Shown: positions 34,998 through 44,050 of the stretch, piece after piece
Numbering within the stretch: the stretch's first letter is position 1
Layout: every line of letters begins with the position of its first letter
From: DSXH01 sp020724325
Lineage (GTDB): Bacteria; Bacteroidota; Ignavibacteria; Ignavibacteriales; Melioribacteraceae
Direction of reading: 5' to 3'
Assembly: GCA_040756515.1 (NCBI GenBank)
Contig: JBFLYW010000005.1
Location: 1 to 64,000 of the forward strand
DNA length: 64,000 bases
Position numbers and translations under genes: made by a program
The notes under the pieces: generated by a model
Database searches by the model: none
What the model was told of the DNA's origin: nothing
Seen by the model: the letters and a program-made list of their open reading frames with translations, nothing else

Positions 34998-35891
34998 ATG
35001 AAAAAGATTATTTTATTATTTCTAATTTCTTTAACGATAGTAAATAGAAATTATAGTCAGGAATTAGATGCAACAGTAGTAGCAAATTTTGAAAATCTTC
35101 CAGTTGCTGCCAAAGATAGATTAATAAATTTTGGGTTTCAGGTTAAAGAATACCTAAATAACACTAAGTTTACACGGCAGAATTGGGAAGGTGATAAGAT
35201 AAAATGCAATTTCAATATTTTCTTTACCGGCGGAACGGATGAACTTATCTATAATGCTCAGCTTGTAATTTCAAGTCAGCGTATAATCGAAGGTACACCA
35301 CGAAGTTCCTTGATGTTAAGTATTATGGATAATTCCTGGCAGTTTAAGTATGAGCGGAACCAGGCGATGTATTTTAATCAGACGGATTTTGATCCGTTGA
35401 CAAGCTTGCTTGATTATTACGCTTATATTATCATCGGGTTTGATCTTGATTCGTATTATAAATTAGGAGGCACCGAATTTTTTTCGAAAGCATTCGATAT
35501 AACTGTGAAAGGTGCAAGCAACCAGTTTGCAGATGGCTGGCAAGCTAAGAGTACAGCATACAACAGAAGAGGACTTGCAGAGAATCTTGTTAATGCTAAA
35601 TATCAACAGCTGCGCCAAGATATTTTTGATTATCATTACAACGGATTAGATCTTTATCACTCGCCTCAAACTAAGCTGCAAGCACAAGAGAACATGGTAA
35701 AGCTAATAAGGAACCTTGATAAAGTACGCGGTACTTTAGACCCTCGCAGTGTATTTCTAAAAGTATTTTTTGATGCCAAAGCCGGTGAGTTTGTTGAATA
35801 TTTGAAAGATTATAAGGATAAAGAAATTTTTAACATGCTTAAGAGAATTAATGCTTCTCATATTTCTAAATATGACGAGGCATTTAAGTAA
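34998..35891 (+). CDS. porD: PorD-like protein (DUF4835), type IX secretion associated
   Basis: A 297-residue exported protein. The start at 34998 gives an ideal signal peptide (MKKIILLFLISLTIVNRNYSQ); an in-frame ATG at 34902 would add a 32-residue tail overlapping the divergent gene. The body carries the DUF4835 signature: VANFENLPVAAKDRLINFG, IKCNFNIFF, NSWQFKYERNQ, FDPLTSLLDYYAYIIIG and a RRGLAENLVNAKYQ segment. In Porphyromonas, PorD is needed for type IX secretion, by an unclear mechanism. No other por genes are adjacent apart from a PorV-like barrel on the other strand. Confidence 0.82.
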   Translation: MKKIILLFLISLTIVNRNYSQELDATVVANFENLPVAAKDRLINFGFQVKEYLNNTKFTRQNWEGDKIKCNFNIFFTGGTDELIYNAQLVISSQRIIEGTPRSSLMLSIMDNSWQFKYERNQAMYFNQTDFDPLTSLLDYYAYIIIGFDLDSYYKLGGTEFFSKAFDITVKGASNQFADGWQAKSTAYNRRGLAENLVNAKYQQLRQDIFDYHYNGLDLYHSPQTKLQAQENMVKLIRNLDKVRGTLDPRSVFLKVFFDAKAGEFVEYLKDYKDKEIFNMLKRINASHISKYDEAFK

Positions 35892-35965
35892 CTTAAAGCT
35901 GCAACGCAAGATGTGAATTTTTTAACTTAAGAATTGCTTTACTAGGCTTACAATTACTCGTTTGG

Positions 35966-36000
35966 TTCCCGCAAACGGGACAAGTTCCCGCAAACGGGAG
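35966..36000. repeat. Tandem pair of GC-rich hairpins
   Basis: TCCCGCAAACGGGA occurs twice (35967-35980 and 35986-35999) with a 19-bp period; each copy folds as TCCCG-CAAA-CGGGA. They lie in the 237-base interval between porD and a convergent minus-strand gene and could act as a terminator or be REP-type elements. Nothing else is recognised in 35892-36128. Confidence 0.65.
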
Positions 36001-36128
36001 ATGTATTAATGTTTCTTATTGTTATAGTGATTATTCAGACGGAGCTGTTTATCCTAAAGCTAAATTGTTAAATATTTTTGAACGACTGAGTAACATCAGT
36101 AAATAAAAACGGGTACTATTATTTCTCA

Positions 36129-37250
36129 CTATATTGATATTTCATAGATTCTGTACTTTTTATAAATCTCGCCGTTCATAGTTTGGGCACCGCGTATCAT
36201 CATATCATTGTCTTCCAGAATCCAGCTCGCTTCGCCTAAATAGATTCCTAGCTTTGCGGCACGTTGAACAATTTCCCAGTAAAAGACTGCATCCAGTCCG
36301 CGCTTCTGATATTCGGGTATTATTCCTAAAGTTAGAATTCGCGACCATTGAATTTCTTTCTTGTGTTTAAGAATCTTAAAAATTCCGAACGGCAAGAGCC
36401 GACCGTTAATTTTTTTTAGAACGTAATTATAGTCGAGTAAAACAAGAGAGAAGCCGACAATTTTATTATCAATTTCACAAAATAGAATAAGCGAAGGTTC
36501 GGCAATTGGTTTTAATTCCTTTGCCATAAAATCAATTTCTTCATCTGTCATGGGCACAAATCCCCAGTTAGGAGCCCATGCCTTATTGTAAACATATTTA
36601 ACTTTTTCAATCTCCTTATTAAAATTTTTCATATCGATCTGTGTTATTTTAATGCCCGATCGTTTCTGAGCCATTTCCGCTACACGTCTTAATTTATCCG
36701 AAGAAATTACTTTATTGTTCTCAAGCTTATAAGCGTATAGATCCTTAGCTTTTTTGAATCCGTAGTTTTCGCATAAGTCGAGGTAATACTTCGGGTTATA
36801 AGTCATCATAATGCGCGGTTCGTCATCAAATCCATCAATCAACATTCCGTATTCCTCGTTTGAAGAAGGATTAGCCGGGCCTCTCATTTCGGTTAACCTT
36901 TTATTGCGAAGCCATTCTTTTGCAGAATTGAATAAACTGTTTGCAACGGATTGATCATTTATAGATTCGAAAAATCCGAAGAACCCTACTTTGTCGTTAT
37001 GATATTTATTATGGAGGTCATTTTTTATGGCTGCAATTCTTCCAGCAATTTTATTATTTCTAAAGGCAAGAAAGAGTTCTGTCTCTGCATGTTTATAAAA
37101 CGGATGCTTTTCTTTATCAAGTAATTTTTTTTTATCCATAATTAGAGGAGGCACCCAATATTTATCATTTTTATAAATATCCCACTGAAATTTTATAAAT
37201 CTGATAATATCTTTTTTAGAAGTAACTTTTTGAATTGTAACCGGTTCCAT
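36129..37250 (-). CDS. GNAT-fold acyltransferase, probable bacterial ceramide synthase
   Basis: A 373-residue protein with two GNAT-like parts. Conserved blocks DKYWVPPLIMDKKKLLD, KHPFYKHAETELFLA, GFFGFFESINDQ, RGPANPSSNEEYG, MMTYNPKYY and a C-terminal acetyl-CoA-type LGIIPEYQKRGLDAVFY are typical of the YghO-like family, one member of which is the Caulobacter ceramide synthase (bCerS). It lies 58 bases downstream of a serine-palmitoyltransferase-like gene and near an SDR reductase, the set used for bacterial ceramide synthesis. I infer N-acylation of a sphingoid base; catalytic specificity cannot be read directly. Confidence 0.7.
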   Translation of the reverse strand: MEPVTIQKVTSKKDIIRFIKFQWDIYKNDKYWVPPLIMDKKKLLDKEKHPFYKHAETELFLAFRNNKIAGRIAAIKNDLHNKYHNDKVGFFGFFESINDQSVANSLFNSAKEWLRNKRLTEMRGPANPSSNEEYGMLIDGFDDEPRIMMTYNPKYYLDLCENYGFKKAKDLYAYKLENNKVISSDKLRRVAEMAQKRSGIKITQIDMKNFNKEIEKVKYVYNKAWAPNWGFVPMTDEEIDFMAKELKPIAEPSLILFCEIDNKIVGFSLVLLDYNYVLKKINGRLLPFGIFKILKHKKEIQWSRILTLGIIPEYQKRGLDAVFYWEIVQRAAKLGIYLGEASWILEDNDMMIRGAQTMNGEIYKKYRIYEISI

Positions 37251-37308
37251 ATAGTATCTTTATATTAGGCACATCCGGTTAAGAAGTGCCTATGAAGAAG
37301 TTAGTTAC

Positions 37309-38499
37309 TTAAATTAAACCAAGTTCCTTACCGATATTTTTGAATGCATTGATAATATAATCGAGATGTTCATCTTCGTGAGAAGACATATAAGAAGTTC
37401 TCATCATTTGTCTGCCTTGAGGAACGCCGGGAGAAATAAATACGTTAACAAAAATTCCTGAATCGTATAACATTCGCCACATCTTAAATGCAAGAGCATC
37501 GTCGCCAACAATAACAGGTACAATAGCGGTTCTTCCTTCGGGAATGTTGAACCCGGCTTGGGTCAATTCTTTTCTAACCTTATTAGCATTACTAATTAAT
37601 TTATCTACACGCCACGGCTCTTGCTCCAGAATATCTAATGCAGCTAAAGCAGCAGCTACTGAAGCAGGTGTAGGAGAAGCGCTAAAGATTAATGCTGAGG
37701 AATGATGTTTAAGATAGTTAATAACGCGTTCAGGACCGGCAACAAATCCGCCAAGGGAAGCAAAAGTTTTGCTGAATGTTCCCATTGTCATATCAACTTC
37801 TTTTTCAAGATTGAATTCGCTGGCAGTTCCTCTGCCGCCTTTTCCTATAACACCAACAGCATGTGCATCATCAATAAGTAATTTTGCATTATATTTTTTT
37901 GCTAAATTAACAAGGTGAGGTAAATCCACAATTCCGCCGCCGGTACTGAATACACCATCGCTTACAATTAACTTCCCGGCATCTATCGGAATTTTCTTTA
38001 GAACTCTTTCAAGATCGTTTATATCCATGTGTTTGTATCGTTCCAGAGATGCAGTGGCGCCTTTTGCCATTATCTGTCCGGCAACTATACAAGCATGATT
38101 ATCCCTATCGGATATAACGTATTCGCCTCTTTGAACAAGTGTAGGTATAATTCCCTGAGCAGTTTGATAACCGGTACTGTATAATAAAACTGATTCCGTT
38201 CCAAAAAAATTTGCAAGACGGTTTTCCAATTCTATATGTAAATCTAATGTGCCGGTTAAATAACGCGAACCGGAACAACCCGATCCATACTTTTCAATTG
38301 CTTTTAGTGCTGCTTCTTTAACTTTAGGATGTGCTGTTAGTCCAAGGTAATTGTTGGAACCAGCCATTACAATTTTTCTGCCTTCAATCTGTACAACTGG
38401 GCCTTCATTTTCTTCAATTGGTCTAAAATAAGGGTAAATACCCATAGCTTTGATATCATCTGCACGGGTAAAATCATAGCACTTTTTGAATAAGTCCAA
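37309..38499 (-). CDS. spt: Serine palmitoyltransferase-like alpha-oxoamine synthase
   Basis: Condenses serine with an acyl-CoA or acyl-ACP to give 3-oxosphinganine, the first step of sphingolipid synthesis. It is 396 residues, with SNNYLGLTAHPKV, YGSGCSGSRYLTGTLDLHIE, the PLP-stacking His in RDNHAC (H135), DDAHAVGVIG (D210-D211) and the PLP lysine K244 in GTFSKTFASLGGF. The start is TTG at 38499 with GGAGGA upstream. BioF and Kbl share the fold; the IFSASPTPASVAAALAAL segment and the neighbouring ceramide-synthase-like and reductase genes favour serine palmitoyltransferase. Confidence 0.75.
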   Translation of the reverse strand: MDLFKKCYDFTRADDIKAMGIYPYFRPIEENEGPVVQIEGRKIVMAGSNNYLGLTAHPKVKEAALKAIEKYGSGCSGSRYLTGTLDLHIELENRLANFFGTESVLLYSTGYQTAQGIIPTLVQRGEYVISDRDNHACIVAGQIMAKGATASLERYKHMDINDLERVLKKIPIDAGKLIVSDGVFSTGGGIVDLPHLVNLAKKYNAKLLIDDAHAVGVIGKGGRGTASEFNLEKEVDMTMGTFSKTFASLGGFVAGPERVINYLKHHSSALIFSASPTPASVAAALAALDILEQEPWRVDKLISNANKVRKELTQAGFNIPEGRTAIVPVIVGDDALAFKMWRMLYDSGIFVNVFISPGVPQGRQMMRTSYMSSHEDEHLDYIINAFKNIGKELGLI

Positions 38500-38612
38500 T
38501 ATTCCTCCGGATTATTTTTCTTTATAAAAATTTTATATCTTAATGAAAACTATTATACAGATTTGCTAATTAACGAAAACAATATAAACAAATTTAACAA
38601 TTTATTAATAGT

Positions 38613-39605
38613 ATGAGTCCAAAAATTATTTCAGTTGTTACTGGTGCATCAGGATTTGTTGGCAGTCATTTAGTAGATAAATTAATTAATGAAGGTCATC
38701 ATGTAAAATGTATTTTAAGAAAATCGAGTTCAGTTAAATGGCTGGAAAATAAACCGGTTGAAATAACCTACTGCGGGTTGTTTAATAAGGAAGAACTAAA
38801 AAGTGTGTTAAAAGATGCAGATTATCTTTTTCATGTTGCCGGTGTAGTTAAAGCAAAAACAAATGCTGAGTATTACCAAGGCAATGTTGAATCTACTAAA
38901 GTTTTACTGGATGTTGTTAGCGAAGTAAACCCGGGTATCAAGAGAGTTGTAATTATAAGCAGTCAAACCGCATGCGGTCCTTCTCTAGACGGCAAACCAT
39001 GTACTGAAGAAAAAATAGAACGTCCAATTACACGTTACGGAAAAAGTAAACTTGCGCAGGAACTGATGGCTAAAAGCTATTCCGATCGATTGCCAATTAG
39101 TATAATCCGTGCTGTTGCTGTTTATGGTCCGAGAGATACAGAAATCTACCTGGTCTTTAAAACTTACAAACAGGGTTTACTTGGTTTAATAGGGTTTAAC
39201 AAAAAACTTGTTAACATTATACACGTAACCGACCTGGTAAACGGAATTTATTTAGCAGCAATAGCTGAGAAAGCAATTGGACAGACATACTTTTTAGGAT
39301 CGGAGGAATATTACGATTGGAAACAGATTGGTAATGCAATATCTAAAGCGATGGGAAGAAAAGCTTTAACCATCCGCGTCCCTCATATAATTGTTTTTAT
39401 TGTTGCTGCTATAGCTCAGTTTTTCGCTCTCTTCAGTACAAAAGCAGCTACTTTTAATATTGAAAAAGCAAAAGATTTTGTTCAACAATACTGGACTTGC
39501 GATGTTTCTAAAGCTGTAAATGAGCTTGGATTTCGTCAGAAAATTTCTTTGGAAGAAGGTATGAAAGAAACTGTTGCCTGGTATCGTGAAATGAAATGGC
39601 TTTGA
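38613..39605 (+). CDS. NAD-dependent epimerase/dehydratase-like reductase, probable ceramide reductase (CerR)
   Basis: A 330-residue extended short-chain dehydrogenase. The Rossmann motif TGASGFVGSHL (10-20), the catalytic Ser at 116-117 and Y142-xxx-K146 (YGKSK) are intact. A hydrophobic segment at about 257-276 suggests membrane association, unusual for a sugar epimerase but fitting a lipid substrate. It is divergent from the serine-palmitoyltransferase-like operon, sharing a 113-base promoter region. The Caulobacter ceramide pathway uses an epimerase-like reductase (CerR) in this role. A sugar or sterol-type substrate remains possible. Confidence 0.65.
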   Translation: MSPKIISVVTGASGFVGSHLVDKLINEGHHVKCILRKSSSVKWLENKPVEITYCGLFNKEELKSVLKDADYLFHVAGVVKAKTNAEYYQGNVESTKVLLDVVSEVNPGIKRVVIISSQTACGPSLDGKPCTEEKIERPITRYGKSKLAQELMAKSYSDRLPISIIRAVAVYGPRDTEIYLVFKTYKQGLLGLIGFNKKLVNIIHVTDLVNGIYLAAIAEKAIGQTYFLGSEEYYDWKQIGNAISKAMGRKALTIRVPHIIVFIVAAIAQFFALFSTKAATFNIEKAKDFVQQYWTCDVSKAVNELGFRQKISLEEGMKETVAWYREMKWL

Positions 39606-39713
39606 TGAATTGAGAATGGAGAATTGAGAATGGAGAATTGAGAATGCAGAATGGAGAATTAAATGATTATGAAACAAAATTTAATTAATTCTCAATTCTC
39701 AATTCTCAATTGT
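39606..39713. repeat. Tandem repeats facing their own inverted copies
   Basis: Repeats of GAATTGAGAATGGA fill about 39606-39660; the reverse-complement motif AATTCTCAATTCTCAATT fills about 39687-39711. The two halves can fold into a long stem between convergent genes and may act as a two-way terminator. The minus-strand lipoprotein stop lies inside the right half. A related TTCTCAATTCTCCATTCTG stretch occurs at about 41797-41817. Confidence 0.7.
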
Positions 39714-40209
39714 TCTTTGCTCCTTCTTTAATCCAGATTTTTATTCCTTCGATCTGATTTTTTGTAAGCGGACGGTAGTTAACAGGAGGCATAGGGAATG
39801 CTGAACGTCCCTCAATTGCCCATACTAATTTGCTGTTGTCAGGAAGTCCCGGAAAGATTATCAGCGAATTACTTGTTGCATCTCCCCATGTTGCTAAGCT
39901 TAATCCGGCTCTTCTGTCAATACTGTTATGGCAACCGGCATTGCTGCATCTTGCATCGAATACGGGCTGTATATGCTGCGAATAGCTTACACTACTTGAT
40001 GGAATAATTTTAGAATCTAAGTCCTCCTGATTTATTGTATCATCGCATCCTGTTAAAAGAACTGCTGCTATAGCGGTAAAAAAGAATAATAAATGCAGCT
40101 TCTGAAAAATATCGCTTGTTATTTTGATCCCGATTAATCGTGAGAGAAATCTTTGATTACGATAAGGTTTCTCAGTCTCCCGACAAATTGGGAACCTTCG
40201 AAGTGACAT
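39706..40209 (-). CDS. Cytochrome-c-like lipoprotein with N-terminus altered by a repeat
   Basis: Residues after the lipobox (LLFFFTAIAAVLLTGC) include a haem-type motif CSNAGCH in a QPVFDARC context, then AGLSLATWGDA, PGLPDNSKLVWAIEG, MPPV and LTKNQIEGIKIWIKEGAK, the pattern of small periplasmic Planctomycete-type cytochromes with a CxxxxCH site. About 40 residues before the signal peptide are encoded by dispersed repeat DNA (core at 40098-40132), and no start codon lies close to the signal. The nearest upstream ATG gives 40209; another at 40251 adds 14 residues. Whether it is still exported and translated is uncertain. Confidence 0.6.
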   Translation of the reverse strand: MSLRRFPICRETEKPYRNQRFLSRLIGIKITSDIFQKLHLLFFFTAIAAVLLTGCDDTINQEDLDSKIIPSSSVSYSQHIQPVFDARCSNAGCHNSIDRRAGLSLATWGDATSNSLIIFPGLPDNSKLVWAIEGRSAFPMPPVNYRPLTKNQIEGIKIWIKEGAKNN

Positions 40210-40389
40210 CTCTGAATTTTTCCGCAGTCTAATATATTCATTCTTTATCATGATTGAGCCGGAATGTGTTATGTTGTTACCAATTACAAATCAAACATAA
40301 AAAGAATTTTACACTATCACTAATGCAAATCTTTATTCCATCAATTTTTTATTTTATCTTTGAAAAGAATAAAAACATCCGGGTGAAAG

Positions 40390-41736
40390 ATGAAAACCAG
40401 ACAAAGTATAATTCTGCTACTGTGTATTATATTATTTTTTTCCAACCTAAACGCGCAAGAAGTGTTGCAGTCGGGCCCAATGGTTGGATATTCAGCAATG
40501 AGGGAGGTTGGACTTTGGGCACAGACAAAAATTTCTGCCAAGGTTAAATTTTCTTATTGGAATGAAAATGACCCTAAGGAAAAATTTTTTACAAAGGAAG
40601 TTACTACCGAGAAAGAAAAAGGATTTACTGCTACTCTTGTTGCAGATAACCTTGAGCCGGGGCAGAAATACAACTATGAGCTTTATATAAACGGAAAAGC
40701 AGTTAAGAGAAATTACGAACAAAAATTTCAGACACAAAAACTATGGCAATGGCGCGAGAACCCGCCTGAATTCAATTTTGTTACCGGCAGCTGCTTCTAT
40801 GTAAATGAAACGCAGTATGATCGTCCCGGCAAACCATATGGAAGTAACTACAAAATAATGACAAGTATTTATGAAAAACATCCCGATTTTATGATTTGGC
40901 TTGGCGATAATTTCTATTTAAGAGAAGTCGATTGGGATTCCTGGAGCGGCATATTAAAGAGAATAACTCACACTAGATCTTTACCTGAGCTGCAACCTCT
41001 TCTTGGCTCAGTTCATCACTATGCAATTTGGGACGATCATGATTTTGGTCCGAACAATAGCGACAGAGGATACTATCTTAAAGAAAAGACTCTTGAAGCA
41101 AATAAACTTTTCTGGGTAAATCCTACTTTCGGATTTAACGGGATTTCTTCAATGACTACATATTTTCAATGGGGCGATGTAGATTTCTTTTTACTCGACA
41201 ACAGATATTTCAGAACGCCTAATAATAGAAAAACTGGTTATAGAGAATTGCTTGGCGACCCACAGATTCAATGGCTGATTGATAATCTTGTTACAAGCAG
41301 AGCTCCTTTCAAAATTATTGCGATGGGCGGGCAAGTTCTAAATCCGGTGGAAGATAAACCGTTTTTGGAAACATATGATAAATTCCCTGAAGAAAAAGCT
41401 AAACTAATGTCGCTTCTACAGGAAGAAAAAATTGAAGGGGTAATATTTTTAACTGGTGATAGACATCATTCCGTGTTAACAAAATTAGATAGGGAAGGTG
41501 CGTATCCCTTATACGATTTTACAATTTCGTCGTTTACTGCAGGTGTTTCACCCGGTAAGGATGAAAAAAATATATTTCGCGTTCCTGGAACAATAACAGA
41601 TGAACATAACTTTGCAGTTTTCAATATTTCCGGTCCAGCAAGAAACCGAATTTTGAAATGCACAGTATTTAATATTGATGGTAAGGAATTGTGGAATTAT
41701 GTTATAAATGAAAGTGAATTGAAGTATAAAAAGTAA
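40390..41736 (+). CDS. PhoD-like alkaline phosphatase/phosphodiesterase
   Basis: A 448-residue exported metallophosphoesterase. It has a signal peptide ending at SNLNAQ (about residue 22), an N-terminal Ig-like domain with LEPGQKYNYELYING, then the phosphatase domain: GSCFYVNE, DFMIWLGDNFY, WDDHDFGPNNSDRG and GDRHHSVL supply the expected metal-binding Asp, His and Asn residues. Substrate could be phosphomonoesters, diesters or cell-wall teichoic-type polymers. It has no evident partner genes and is followed by a tRNA. Confidence 0.85.
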   Translation: MKTRQSIILLLCIILFFSNLNAQEVLQSGPMVGYSAMREVGLWAQTKISAKVKFSYWNENDPKEKFFTKEVTTEKEKGFTATLVADNLEPGQKYNYELYINGKAVKRNYEQKFQTQKLWQWRENPPEFNFVTGSCFYVNETQYDRPGKPYGSNYKIMTSIYEKHPDFMIWLGDNFYLREVDWDSWSGILKRITHTRSLPELQPLLGSVHHYAIWDDHDFGPNNSDRGYYLKEKTLEANKLFWVNPTFGFNGISSMTTYFQWGDVDFFLLDNRYFRTPNNRKTGYRELLGDPQIQWLIDNLVTSRAPFKIIAMGGQVLNPVEDKPFLETYDKFPEEKAKLMSLLQEEKIEGVIFLTGDRHHSVLTKLDREGAYPLYDFTISSFTAGVSPGKDEKNIFRVPGTITDEHNFAVFNISGPARNRILKCTVFNIDGKELWNYVINESELKYKK

Positions 41737-41832
41737 TTTTTAAGCTTACGATTGTTGCTTTAAAATAACTTTTATAAATTTGCATCAGTTCTTTTAATTC
41801 TCAATTCTCCATTCTGAATTTTCAATTGTAAT

Positions 41833-41905
<73 letters not shown>

Positions 41906-41935
41906 CAAAACATTCTTACAATTAGATAATTAAAA

Positions 41936-42484
41936 TCAATGTCCGCTATCTACTTTCTGAATAACGGCGTTTATCTGGCTAATACTTTGTTGTAGTTTTC
42001 TTAATTCGCTTTCGAGCTTGTATATTTTATAAGACTCTAAAGCTTCTTTGCCGCCCAATAACCAGTTAACATCGCATCCCAAGCGTAATAATCGTGTTAG
42101 AATTCTGGAACCGGGTTCTCTTTTTCCGCTTATATACTGTTGAAGCTGCTGTGGAGAAATCTTCATTGCTTCTGCTAATTTCTTAAGTGTTCCGTATTTC
42201 TTTTTGGCAAATAACCTCATTCTTTCTCCAATTCCTAAATGAATACTTTCTTCGCTGGTAAAAAGATCGAGTGCTTCGTTATATTCTCCTTCAAAGAGAT
42301 TCAGTTCGAATTGATAATCATTAATTATCTCTTTTATTTTTTTGTATAGATCGTCATCAAACTGCGGGGATTCATTAATTAGATAAGAAAGCGTCTGGAC
42401 TTTTATTCCCAGTTTCTCGGCAATCATGCTAATTTTAATTCCGAGAGTGTGAATTAAGTATCTAATCTCTTCCTGTTTGGTCAT
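41936..42484 (-). CDS. Double helix-turn-helix (XRE-like) DNA-binding protein
   Basis: A 182-residue probable regulator with two helix-turn-helix units: about 12-40 (ISMIAEKLGIKVQTLSYLIN) and about 98-125 (LKKLAEAMKISPQQLQQYISG followed by KREPGSRIL). A short coiled coil closes the protein (KLESELRKLQQSISQINAVI). No sensor or enzymatic domain is visible. It is divergent from the MATE gene across a 147-base gap but nothing ties the two functionally. Confidence 0.72.
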   Translation of the reverse strand: MTKQEEIRYLIHTLGIKISMIAEKLGIKVQTLSYLINESPQFDDDLYKKIKEIINDYQFELNLFEGEYNEALDLFTSEESIHLGIGERMRLFAKKKYGTLKKLAEAMKISPQQLQQYISGKREPGSRILTRLLRLGCDVNWLLGGKEALESYKIYKLESELRKLQQSISQINAVIQKVDSGH

Positions 42485-42631
42485 TGGGTTATTCTCTTTT
42501 AATCAGATACACGATGCAAAATAGCAATTTTTTGCCAAAAAATTAACATAACTTCTTTTCTAAGCCATTATCTTTAATTCAATCTAAAAAATAATTTTCC
42601 TTTCCAAAATAGATGTAATATTTTTAGCACA

Positions 42632-43984
42632 ATGAATTTTTTCTCCTTTACATCCGAACATAAATACATCCTTAAAGTTGCTATGCCGGCAATAGCTGGG
42701 TTATCTACTCAGATGATAGTTTCTTTGGTAGATACTGCAATGGTTGGAAGATTACCTAACGCAGAATATAACCTGGCTGCTATGGGAATTGGTGTGTTTG
42801 CAACTTGGGCTGTTGTTAGTCTCTTTTCAAGTTTAGCTACGGGAACTCATGTATTAATAGCTCGCAGTTTTGGTGAAAAAAATGATGAAGGATGCGGTGA
42901 AATTCTAAATACTGCAATAATTCTTTCGTTTTTAATTGGAATTGTTGTTGCTTGCCTTGTTGTATTCTTTTCTGGTGACATTGCCGCATTTTTTGCAGCC
43001 GATAAAAAAGTTGGGATTTTAGCAGGGGAATACCTTCACTACCGATTTATGGGAATTCCATTTTTTCTTATTACTGTTTCTTATAGGGGATTTTTCTTTG
43101 GGATTGGAAAAACTAAGATATTCATGTATTCCGGAGTTTTGGCTAATCTCCTTAATATCACGTTTAACTATTTCTTTATTTACGGTGGATTTGGATTTGA
43201 AGGAATGGGAATTGCCGGTGCCGGTTTAGGTTCAACTGCTGCTACAATTTGCGATGCAATTTTCTATTATAGCGTCTCCCAGTTTCCACTATACAAAAAT
43301 CGATTCAAATATTTTAAACGATTCAGGTTCATAAAGAATATAGCACAAAGAATTATTAGAATTTCATTACCAGTATCTCTGCAAAATATTTTTATTCTGA
43401 TTGGATTTTTAAGTTTTATTTCTATTACCGGACTTATTGGAATTCTTGAACAAGCTGCAAGTAACGTTATATTTTCTGCACTTTTAATCTCCTTATTACC
43501 TTGTTTTGGATTTGGGATTGCCGTTCAAACTCTTGTAGGGAATGCTATCGGAAGCGGTAATATTAAACTTGCCAAGCATTACGGATTTGAGATTAGTAAA
43601 ATTGCCTCTATCTATACTGTTGTAGTAGGAATAATCCTTTTTACGTTTCCAAAGGCAGTCTTATATCTTACAACTAATGAACAGCAGGTAATTGAAACTG
43701 CGATTCCAGCTCTCAGGATTGCAGCTTTAGGACAAATTTTCTATTCAGTTGGAGTAGTTCTTGCAAACGGTTTACAAGCCGTGGGTAAAACTCTTTATGT
43801 AATGTTAGCCGAAGTAATTGCCAACTGGTTTGTATTTGTTCCAATTGCATATCTGCTTGGTGTGGTGTTTGAGTTTGGGTTGATTGGTGCATGGCTGGCA
43901 CTTCCGTTTTATGTTATTTTATATGCTATTGTAATATTTCTTAAATTCAAATTCGGTAAGTGGGAAAACTATAAAAAAGTGTAG
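42632..43984 (+). CDS. MATE-family efflux transporter
   Basis: A 450-residue protein with about 12 membrane segments in two equal halves. MIVSLVDTAMVGRLPNAEYN and LFSSLATGTHVLIARSFGEKN are the N-half hallmarks of MATE proteins (Na+ or H+ coupled export of drugs or metabolites); GIAVQTLVGNAIGSGNIKLAKHYG repeats them in the C half. It stands alone with no regulator in operon. Confidence 0.87.
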   Translation: MNFFSFTSEHKYILKVAMPAIAGLSTQMIVSLVDTAMVGRLPNAEYNLAAMGIGVFATWAVVSLFSSLATGTHVLIARSFGEKNDEGCGEILNTAIILSFLIGIVVACLVVFFSGDIAAFFAADKKVGILAGEYLHYRFMGIPFFLITVSYRGFFFGIGKTKIFMYSGVLANLLNITFNYFFIYGGFGFEGMGIAGAGLGSTAATICDAIFYYSVSQFPLYKNRFKYFKRFRFIKNIAQRIIRISLPVSLQNIFILIGFLSFISITGLIGILEQAASNVIFSALLISLLPCFGFGIAVQTLVGNAIGSGNIKLAKHYGFEISKIASIYTVVVGIILFTFPKAVLYLTTNEQQVIETAIPALRIAALGQIFYSVGVVLANGLQAVGKTLYVMLAEVIANWFVFVPIAYLLGVVFEFGLIGAWLALPFYVILYAIVIFLKFKFGKWENYKKV

Positions 43985-44050
43985 GTTTTTGTGATGAAAA
44001 AACTTGACAAAGTTATCGTTTAAGAATATATTTTGAGCAGAAAATTGAAT

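Noticed and set aside
37309..38499. 2-amino-3-ketobutyrate CoA ligase (Kbl) or BioF
   Set aside because: Shared fold makes it possible, but no threonine dehydrogenase or biotin genes are near, whereas a ceramide-synthase-like protein and a reductase are.
39606..39713. CRISPR array
   Set aside because: The units are simple 12-14 bp tandem repeats without spacers.
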